Shown: piece after piece, positions 52,487 to 59,406 of the stretch
How the letters are laid out: every line of letters begins with the position of its first letter
Numbering within the stretch: position 1 is the stretch's first letter
Origin: Lachnospiraceae bacterium
GTDB taxonomy: Bacteria; Bacillota; Clostridia; Lachnospirales; Lachnospiraceae
Assembly: GCA_017938145.1 (NCBI GenBank)
Contig: JAGBCB010000033.1
Coordinates: forward strand, 1-64,000
Length of the DNA stretch: 64,000 nt
Direction: 5' to 3'
The notes under the pieces: model-generated
Databases searched by the model: none
The model's input: only the letters and a program-made list of their open reading frames with translations
What the model was told of the DNA's origin: nothing
Translations under genes and position numbers: made by a program

Positions 52487-53701
52487 TTACTTTATACTGT
52501 CTGCCATAATCTGTGCCCACTCTTCCATGGTAAAATAGTTTTCCTGCCCTCCGGCATATTCGTGGAAGGTTCCCTGAAGCACCTTGTTTCCATGCACCAA
52601 AACTATCTTTTCCATGTGGATGTCATCGATATATGCCATGGCATAGTCCACGCCCAAATCCAGCTCACCGATTATTTCAAAGTCCCGCTCCTTATCCATC
52701 CGCATGTAGTCCTTTGCCACAAGCTTTGCCATCCACGGCCACCTTACTTCGTGATAATTTACATCCCAAAGCCCGTAAACACTTCTGTCCTCTGTTACCC
52801 AGACTTCCGCCACTTCTTCCCAGATATAATTCACCGGTGCCAGCACATCAGACCATTCCACCACGGTATTAGAATACCCCATCGGCCTTATTTCATAAGT
52901 TTTTCCCGGTGCAATATCTGCCATAGTAGCAAATGGCGGATTTCCGGTATAGTCTTTTAAAGGAATTTCATCCTCAAATAAAACGTTGCGGTGAATATTG
53001 GCAAGCACCAGACATCCCCAGGCACAACATGCCAATATCACAATAATATTTTTTACCGGCTGAATCCACGCTTTCTTTTTCCAGTCTTTTTCCCGATTCA
53101 GCTGCTCGCCTTTTTTCAATTTCTTCCGGAGTTTTGTATAATATACAAACTTCCACACCGGACTGAGAATGAAATATAATATCAGCGCCAAACTAAAGAA
53201 ATAAAACCAGGTTTTCATATAAAGCATTGGTACAAGAAACGCCCCGTTCTTCTTAACTAACGGATACAAAACCAACCAAATTAAACAAGTCGTAACGGAA
53301 GAAAGCTGCCGTTTTTCTACCATCTTCATAGTAATGGCCTGTATCTCCGGATCGGTATTCATCTCCCGCACATCTTCCCGCATGGAACGGTAAATATAAA
53401 ACTCTCCCCGTCTGACCACAAACTCCCAACCAAGAGCTTCCGAAATTTCCCGTTGCTCTTTTTCCGGACCATCGCCATCCGCTAGAATATTGCCCGGGGT
53501 TTCGCCTGCCTGCAGCCGGTACTTTACCTTCCTCGGCTCTTCCTTGTGGAAAAAACCAAATCCGCAAAAGAAACCGTCGCTTGTTAAAAACAAACCTTCC
53601 TCCGCCAAATCCTCCAGCCAGCTTTCCATTCCCTCCACATCATAGGAAGGACATGGTGCCAAACGATAATAGGTCTTCTGTTCCTCATTATTTCCACTCA
53701 T
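52487..53701 (-). CDS. DUF2812 domain membrane protein
   Basis: 404 residues from the ATG at 53701, which has GGGGTG upstream and overlaps the end of the padR gene by 14 bases. The N-terminal ~130 residues are DUF2812-like (YYRLAPCPSYDVEGMESWLEDLAEEGLFL, FGFFHKEEPRKVKYRL). Three membrane helices follow (around 165-180, 190-210 and 240-260), then an extracellular ~150-residue tail. DUF2812 proteins nearly always pair with a PadR regulator, as here. Function unknown; an envelope-stress or drug-response role is often suspected. Confidence 0.85.
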   Translation of the reverse strand: MSGNNEEQKTYYRLAPCPSYDVEGMESWLEDLAEEGLFLTSDGFFCGFGFFHKEEPRKVKYRLQAGETPGNILADGDGPEKEQREISEALGWEFVVRRGEFYIYRSMREDVREMNTDPEIQAITMKMVEKRQLSSVTTCLIWLVLYPLVKKNGAFLVPMLYMKTWFYFFSLALILYFILSPVWKFVYYTKLRKKLKKGEQLNREKDWKKKAWIQPVKNIIVILACCAWGCLVLANIHRNVLFEDEIPLKDYTGNPPFATMADIAPGKTYEIRPMGYSNTVVEWSDVLAPVNYIWEEVAEVWVTEDRSVYGLWDVNYHEVRWPWMAKLVAKDYMRMDKERDFEIIGELDLGVDYAMAYIDDIHMEKIVLVHGNKVLQGTFHEYAGGQENYFTMEEWAQIMADSIK

Positions 53702-54026
53702 CCAGGTCACCCCTTTCAAACGCTGCCGCCTTGGCATCCTCCACACACTGTTTCAAACGCGCCACTTCTTCGGTATAAGCCAACCGCCCCTTTTCTGTAA
53801 TTTCATAGGTGCGCTTCCGGCCTTCCACCTGTACCTCCACAATATATTTTTCCTTCTCAAACTTTCCCAAAATAGTATAAAGCGTTGCCGGTCCAATCAA
53901 AATACGGCCTTTCGTCCGCTTCTCAATAAACTCCGCCACATCAATGCCGCACATAGCACCCTTGCAAAAGGCCATCAGCACATAAAACATGGTTTCTGTC
54001 AACAATTCCATGGATTTCTTTGGCAT
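53688..54026 (-). CDS. PadR family transcriptional regulator
   Basis: 112 residues from the ATG at 54026, preceded by AAAGGTGGGG; an earlier ATG at 54053 lacks a site. The winged-helix domain shows LTETMFYVLMAFCKGAMCGIDVAEFI and ILIGPATLYTILGKFEKEKYI, with VEGRKRTYEITEKGRLAY as the wing. The C-terminal helix is short. Two overlapping 17-bp operators in its own promoter suggest autorepression, and translation is coupled to the DUF2812 gene. Confidence 0.93.
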   Translation of the reverse strand: MPKKSMELLTETMFYVLMAFCKGAMCGIDVAEFIEKRTKGRILIGPATLYTILGKFEKEKYIVEVQVEGRKRTYEITEKGRLAYTEEVARLKQCVEDAKAAAFERGDLDEWK

Positions 54027-54043
54027 GTTATCCCCACCTTTCA

Positions 54044-54100
54044 ATATCATCAAACGATATCATCTAACGATATTATATAATATATACCTATACCTGTCAA
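54044..54100 (-). promoter_or_regulatory. PadR promoter with two overlapping operators
   Basis: On the minus strand TTGACA (54100-54095), 17 bases, TATAAT (54077-54072), a consensus sigma-A promoter. Just downstream, ATATCATC-A/T-AACGATAT occurs at 54044-54060 and 54057-54073 (plus-strand reading), overlapping by four bases with period 13 and touching the -10 box. Occupancy should block transcription. Confidence 0.8.
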
Positions 54101-54180
54101 CTTATTCCTTTTCGTCTCAATCCATCGCCTCCGCACCGTATTATCACCCGGCTGTGGAGGCAAATTTATTTAGACTTCCG

Positions 54181-54396
54181 CTTTTTACAACATAAAAGGG
54201 CTATTGCAAGATGCTTATATTTCATCCAACGGTATCCAAGTGTCCGACCTCTCAGCGGATTGACGTTTGTTTTCGGCAGACATGGCAATCTTTTGCCGTG
54301 TCTGACAGAAACAGACGGCAGTCCGAGGAGGCAGGCGAACACGGATACCATTGGATGAAATATATCTTTGCAATAGCCCTTGTAGCCTTATAAAAA
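54181..54396. repeat. Large imperfect inverted-repeat element with a nested hairpin
   Basis: The left arm (54181-54256) and right arm (54321-54396) are reverse complements over about 65 bases with a few bulges; shared blocks are AGGGCTATTGCAA, ATATTTCATCCAA and GGTATCC. The ~65-base centre contains a second hairpin, CAGACATGGCAA with TTGCCGTGTCTG, extended by GTTTGTTT with AAACAGAC. No convincing gene is inside. It could be a small mobile repeat (MITE-like) or a structured RNA. It fills the gap between padR and the TSCPD gene. Confidence 0.8.
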
Positions 54397-54406
54397 AGCT
54401 GAAATA

Positions 54407-54652
54407 TTATAAATTTGCTTCCACAGCCAGTGCCAGCTGGTTCGGACAGGAATTGTCACCGCGGCACTCAATGCCCTTTAAGCGCTTTACCAGTTCGGTA
54501 GCTTCCATGCCCTCGGCAAGTCTTGCAACACCCTGTGTGTTACCACGGCATCCGCCGATAAACTGTACATTGCGAACGATTCCGTCCACAATGTCAAATT
54601 CGATTCCTCTGGAGCATACGCCCTGTGTCTTGTATGATACGTGCTTTTCCAT
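54407..54652 (-). CDS. TSCPD domain protein (TIGR03905 family)
   Basis: 81 residues. YKTQGVCSRGIEFDIVDGIVRNVQFIGGCRGNTQGVARLAEGM and IECRGDNSCPNQLALAV show the family's conserved cysteines (four). TSCPD domains also occur at the C-terminus of some ribonucleotide reductases. The stand-alone protein has no known function. AAAGGAAGAG precedes the ATG. It follows the DUF3881-like gene by 15 bases and is probably in the same transcript. Confidence 0.9.
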   Translation of the reverse strand: MEKHVSYKTQGVCSRGIEFDIVDGIVRNVQFIGGCRGNTQGVARLAEGMEATELVKRLKGIECRGDNSCPNQLALAVEANL

Positions 54653-54667
54653 ATTCTCTCTTCCTTT

Positions 54668-55540
54668 CTATACTTCTACTTTGCCCTGCATCCACACATT
54701 GCCGCGGAAACGACGGCCCACCGCCGGCTCACCCAGTAAATCGTCTACATGAATGCACACATCGTAGTTCATCTCGTTGCACTCTACGTTCATTACGTAG
54801 AATTCTTCATTTGTATAAATATTTCTCTGCCGCTCCACGCTGTTGATGTAACCCAGAATGGAGTAATTGTCCGACTCCGAACCATAGGGAATAAAGCTGG
54901 TTTCCACAATAGAGTAAATATCCTCTTTGCGGATGCGTCTGCTTACAACCGCATACTGGTCGATATCATCAAAGGTCAGACTCTGCATGGCCTCCTGATT
55001 TCCCTGCTTTGCCTCTGCAATCAGGGCAGAACGGTTCTTCAGATCTGTTTTAACCTTTTCGGCTTCTTTTGATGTTTTTTCCACCGGAAGAAGTATTTTT
55101 CCTTCCGATGCCAGTGCCGCCAAATAAACCGGGCATTTTCTGCGTTCCTTCTTTTTGATTGGATTTTTTAAATAATCCACCACATTCTGGATATAGAAAA
55201 TCAAAGAAACACCCAGACGGTAATCGTCACACATACCGGTATAAGCATCTGTGTCTACCCGCTTGTTTACAAACAGCGGTTCTTCCGTTGTAATAGCATT
55301 GCCCCGGCGGAACGGGAAGTAATGTGCCACATGAAACACACCATGGGCATCAGTTTCTCCACGCACCACCACGCCGGTATCCTCTGTCACCTCCATTATG
55401 AGCTCCACAACGGAACGTTCTTCTGACACACGGAATACCTGCTTTTCCGTGGCATTATCTATTACCAGACTAATTAACTTTTCTTCGTCGTTCCGGCTTT
55501 TAATACTGCCAAAGCCGACTGCTCTTAAAAAACTATGCAC
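54668..55540 (-). CDS. DUF3881-like protein
   Basis: 290 residues. The N-terminus MHSFLRAVGFGSIKSRNDEEKLI and internal EPLFVNKRVDTDAYTGMCDDYRLGVSLIFYIQN agree with what I recall of DUF3881, a family restricted to Lachnospiraceae-type Clostridia. No signal or membrane segment is visible. Function unknown. It lies in a minus-strand run with a membrane protein upstream and the TSCPD gene downstream, with short gaps. Confidence 0.65.
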   Translation of the reverse strand: MHSFLRAVGFGSIKSRNDEEKLISLVIDNATEKQVFRVSEERSVVELIMEVTEDTGVVVRGETDAHGVFHVAHYFPFRRGNAITTEEPLFVNKRVDTDAYTGMCDDYRLGVSLIFYIQNVVDYLKNPIKKKERRKCPVYLAALASEGKILLPVEKTSKEAEKVKTDLKNRSALIAEAKQGNQEAMQSLTFDDIDQYAVVSRRIRKEDIYSIVETSFIPYGSESDNYSILGYINSVERQRNIYTNEEFYVMNVECNEMNYDVCIHVDDLLGEPAVGRRFRGNVWMQGKVEV

Positions 55541-55556
55541 TATAAATCCTCTCTAA

Positions 55557-56729
55557 CTATGCTTCTGTAAAAGAAGCCGGTTCTGTTTCTTTCTTGTTGT
55601 TTCGGATAACAGCAAGAAGAATGCCCGCCAAAATCAATAACACAGCGGCCATTAGACCTATCTTACCAACCTTTTCGAATCCGGTCAAGCACCAACCTGC
55701 GATTTCTTCAAGCATTGGCATAACAAATTCCGGAAGTTCCGTACCTGTGCCTCCCTCTGCCATCATCTTGGAAAGCTCAGAATTCAGTAAATTCAGGGCA
55801 ATTCCCGGAACGGCCTTCGCAACGGCAAAAAAGCCTCCACCGATAATCAGTGTAAAAGCACCGGCAGTAAAGAATCCGGACGGACGGAACCAGTGACACA
55901 CCAGTAAGAGCAGCAGGAAAAAGGCTGTAACCCCAAGTAAAATATATCCGGCCAGACTAATATCCTTGCAAAGTAAGGTTCTGTCAGTCAGACTGTATCC
56001 GTATTTGGTTTCCAGTTCCTTCAGCTCCTTATACTCCGGCATATCATAGATGCTGTTAAATGCTTTGGATACTTCCTGCTCCAATTCTGTCACTTCCGTA
56101 TCCACCATCGGAATTACTTCCGTATCGAAAACATTTCTTGCTTCTTCCATGGCAATATTGGTTGCTTCCTCCTTTGCCTTGGTCATAATTTCCTGTCTCT
56201 CGCTCTCAGACAGTTTGTCGTAAGTCTCTCCGTATTCCTTTTTTACTTCCTCTTCCAGAGACTCTTCAACGGTTGCTTTTATTTCTTCTGTTACGGTAGT
56301 TTCAAAATACTCGTTTAACATTGTCTTTAAAAAGTTTTTCTGATGGGACAAATCAACCTGATATTCTTTGCCCTGTACAATGGCATGATAAACATCAGAA
56401 AGAATGGTCTCTGCCTGCTGCTTTGGTAAAATCTCCTTTGCATCCAATTCCGGCAAAGCAGCTCCGTTACCCATGCCTTCCGGCATACCTTCGGCAAGCC
56501 CCTCTTCCAGTCCCTGCTCCAAGCCTTCAATTATCAAATTGTATCCCCAATCTACGCCTCCGTTTCTTACGAAGGACTGATACAGTTCTTCCTCTCTGTC
56601 CGGAGCAATCACCGATTCCAAGGTAAATACTGCACTTGCTCCTGCTCCGCCTGCAAATATAAACGGAAACAAAATTATACTGAATATAACCGCTATCACA
56701 ATTGCAATTGCACTGGTCTTCTTTTTCAT
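55557..56729 (-). CDS. Hypothetical membrane protein with extracellular helical domain
   Basis: 390 residues. One membrane helix lies at 7-28 (AIAIVIAVIFSIILFPFIFAGG). A large acidic helical domain of about 210 residues follows (EGLEQGLEEGLAEGMPEGMG, EEIKATVEESLEEEVKKEYGETYDKLSESERQEI). Then come three more membrane helices (about 255-275, 285-305 and 350-375) and a short tail. No family recognised. It begins 2 bases after... the fusion kinase stop region is immediately upstream (1-base gap), so it may be the last cotranscribed product of the signalling operon. Confidence 0.65.
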   Translation of the reverse strand: MKKKTSAIAIVIAVIFSIILFPFIFAGGAGASAVFTLESVIAPDREEELYQSFVRNGGVDWGYNLIIEGLEQGLEEGLAEGMPEGMGNGAALPELDAKEILPKQQAETILSDVYHAIVQGKEYQVDLSHQKNFLKTMLNEYFETTVTEEIKATVEESLEEEVKKEYGETYDKLSESERQEIMTKAKEEATNIAMEEARNVFDTEVIPMVDTEVTELEQEVSKAFNSIYDMPEYKELKELETKYGYSLTDRTLLCKDISLAGYILLGVTAFFLLLLLVCHWFRPSGFFTAGAFTLIIGGGFFAVAKAVPGIALNLLNSELSKMMAEGGTGTELPEFVMPMLEEIAGWCLTGFEKVGKIGLMAAVLLILAGILLAVIRNNKKETEPASFTEA

Positions 56730-56730
56730 T

Positions 56731-59406
56731 TTACTCGTCCTTGCCTTTCTTTATGTATAAGACACCCATTGCACCCAAACCACAGTTACTGGAAATAGTA
56801 GCAGATGCCTTCTGAAATTCAATCCGCTCAAATTTCTGATATTTCAAAACTTCTTCCTTAAACTCCTTCAACTGCTTAGAGCTGCAGCCTGCATAGGTAA
56901 TAAACAATAATCTTGTGTCGATATTCTTTTTACCCTTAAAGTTTTGGCGGATATAGTCTGTATATGCAGTCTTCATGGAACCGCATTTTACTCCGGCAAA
57001 AGAGAATTTACTCTTTTTCAAATAGATAACCGGATGCAGATTAAATACCTCGCAGATTCGTTTTACATTATTCGAGATTTTACCGTTCCGGTACAAAGAT
57101 TCTGCCGAAGGAACAATGAAACTGGTCGCAATCTTATTCTTCATTACTTCCAGATCTTTCACAATTTCATCCACGGTCAGTCCTCTGCTTACCAAATGGG
57201 CAGCCCGCATTACCATAAGACCAAGGCCACTGGATAAATGCCCGGAATCCACTACAATAACATTATCAAAGCCCTGGGCAGCTGCCATAGCAACCTTATA
57301 TCCATTACCGACCTTTTGTGCTGTAGTTACATGAATTACTTTTTCTCCGACACCAAGCGCATTCGAGAAAAACGTTTCAAATTCCTCCACCGATGCGGTC
57401 TGGGACTTCGCCTTGCCTTCATCTGTAGCAAGATATTCCAGTAAATTATCCGATGTAATTTCGTTAATATCACAGAAACGGCCCTTGTCGGTATGTACAT
57501 AACAATACATCGTACGGATATCGTAATGGTCCAAAAATTCCTTTGGTAAATCACAAACACAATCGGTAGTAATTTGAATCTTTTTTCGTTTTGCGCCTGT
57601 AATATTTTGAATCAGTTCCGTCTCTTCCTGGGTTTCCACAGCATTATATTCTACCAATTCCTTCGGAAGGTATTTTAACAACACTGCTTCCAGTAGGGAA
57701 CTGCTGATTGGCTTTGCGAGGTAATTTTGGAAGCCCTTTTCCTGATAAATCTGCTCAGCTCCTGCTGTAACATTTGCTGTCAAAGCAATCACCGGAACTT
57801 CGCGGCATAAGCCGTTCTCCTGCTGACGTACACGGTTTAATGTTTCTACGCCATCCATTTCCGGCATCATATGGTCCATAAAAATTACGTTATAAAAATG
57901 CTGTTTCGTAAGTTCCAGACATTCCTTGCCGCTTTTTGCAAGATCTACCTGAATTTTTGTTTCACGTAACAGTTTTTTTGCTACCAGCAGATTCATCTCG
58001 TTATCGTCTACAACCAGCACATGCGCATCGGGAGCTTCAAAAATCTGCTTATATTTCTTTCTTTTATGTGTAGAACCTCTGGTCATGAAATCCATATGTC
58101 CCATTGGATTTTCATTAACAATGTCCTGTTCAATCTGGATAGTAAACACAGAACCCTTCTGATAAATACTGTCAACGGTGATTTTACCACCCATCATCTC
58201 TACCAGTTGGTGGGAAATGGACAAACCGAGACCTGTACCTTCAATTCCTGCATTGGTTCCTTCATCTACACGCTGGAAGGACTGGAACAGTCTGTCCATG
58301 TCTTCCTTTCGGATGCCGATACCGGAGTCACGAATGGAAATAGTTAACAGAATTTTGTTATTGTCCTTCATTTCACTACGGGCAGATAAAGAAATAAAAC
58401 CTTTTTGTGTATATTTTACCGCATTAGACAACAAATTTATAACTACCTGCTTAATACGAACTTCATCACCATACAGCATCGATGGAATTTCCGGAGAAAT
58501 ATCCAGTTTAAATTCCAACTTCTTTTCATGAGCTCGAATCCAGATTAAATTTACCAGTTCACTGAACATGGCACCGGTTTCGTACTGAATCGGAACAATT
58601 TCCATTTTACCGGACTCGATTTTTGACATGTCTAAAATATCATTAATCAGAGCCAGCAGCATTTTACTTGCATCCTGGATATGAATGGCATTTTCCGCTA
58701 TCTCTTCTGAAATATCTTCTCTGAGAATCATTTCATTTAAACCGATAATAGTATTAATCGGTGTGCGGATTTCATGGCTCATATTGGCAAAGAAGTTATT
58801 TCTAGTTCTTGACAAACGCTCCAGTTCATGGTTTTGTTCCACAACCCGCTGCTGCTCTGCTTCGTATACTTTGTTTTGGAACCGGACAATCAGACCGATA
58901 ATCAAAGTAACAATCAGAATACTAAAAATAATATCTTCATAGGAAGTCCACTCGTCCTTCAACGGAACTACCGCCCTTGGATGATGATACGAATAAACAT
59001 AGCAAAACAACACGCTGGACAAGGATATCAACAACATGGTCCAAAACATTTTACCCCGGATTAACAAAAATACAATAAACAATCCAAGAACGAACCAGGC
59101 ACTGATGCCACTTTTTACACCACCACTGGTAAAAAAAGCAAGCGGAAGAATGACGCAGTTTAACAGGAAAATCAGAATGCAACTGCATAACTCTACTTTT
59201 TTTGTCTTTTTTGCAATAAACATTAATGCACAGGCAGCAACACCACCAAGTAATGTAACCAATACTACAATAAACGGAAGATTGGAAAACATGGAAGTAA
59301 AACTTCCCGCAAAGGCTGCCATCATACCTCCGAAGGCTGCCACCTGGAATATTTTTAATTCAAACGGGCTATCCAGATCATAAAAATACTTTGATAATTT
59401 ACGCAT
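56731..59406 (-). CDS. Hybrid histidine kinase-receiver protein fused to a DegV domain
   Basis: About 891 residues from the second ATG (59406), 8 bases after GGAGG; the ATG at 59412 is too close to that site. Domains: five or more membrane helices (about 20-180), dimerisation/phosphotransfer domain with FFANMSHEIRTPINTIIG (His near 211), ATPase domain with NLLSNAVKYT and GTGLGLSISHQLVE, receiver domain with LVVDDNEMNL and VIFMDHMMPEMDG, and finally about 280 residues (606-891) of DegV type: IQITTDCVCDLPKEF, SQTASVEEFETFF, IVVDSGHLSSGLGLMVMRAA and ESLYRNGKISNN. DegV proteins bind single fatty acids (FakB). The receiver is followed by DegV in place of the HPt domain seen in its upstream paralogue. 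It overlaps the preceding gene by 8 bases. Confidence 0.92.
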   Translation of the reverse strand: MRKLSKYFYDLDSPFELKIFQVAAFGGMMAAFAGSFTSMFSNLPFIVVLVTLLGGVAACALMFIAKKTKKVELCSCILIFLLNCVILPLAFFTSGGVKSGISAWFVLGLFIVFLLIRGKMFWTMLLISLSSVLFCYVYSYHHPRAVVPLKDEWTSYEDIIFSILIVTLIIGLIVRFQNKVYEAEQQRVVEQNHELERLSRTRNNFFANMSHEIRTPINTIIGLNEMILREDISEEIAENAIHIQDASKMLLALINDILDMSKIESGKMEIVPIQYETGAMFSELVNLIWIRAHEKKLEFKLDISPEIPSMLYGDEVRIKQVVINLLSNAVKYTQKGFISLSARSEMKDNNKILLTISIRDSGIGIRKEDMDRLFQSFQRVDEGTNAGIEGTGLGLSISHQLVEMMGGKITVDSIYQKGSVFTIQIEQDIVNENPMGHMDFMTRGSTHKRKKYKQIFEAPDAHVLVVDDNEMNLLVAKKLLRETKIQVDLAKSGKECLELTKQHFYNVIFMDHMMPEMDGVETLNRVRQQENGLCREVPVIALTANVTAGAEQIYQEKGFQNYLAKPISSSLLEAVLLKYLPKELVEYNAVETQEETELIQNITGAKRKKIQITTDCVCDLPKEFLDHYDIRTMYCYVHTDKGRFCDINEITSDNLLEYLATDEGKAKSQTASVEEFETFFSNALGVGEKVIHVTTAQKVGNGYKVAMAAAQGFDNVIVVDSGHLSSGLGLMVMRAAHLVSRGLTVDEIVKDLEVMKNKIATSFIVPSAESLYRNGKISNNVKRICEVFNLHPVIYLKKSKFSFAGVKCGSMKTAYTDYIRQNFKGKKNIDTRLLFITYAGCSSKQLKEFKEEVLKYQKFERIEFQKASATISSNCGLGAMGVLYIKKGKDE

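Noticed and set aside
54166-54393. Two opposing ~60-codon frames inside the inverted-repeat element.
   Set aside because: They are near mirror images created by the palindrome and lack ribosome binding sites.
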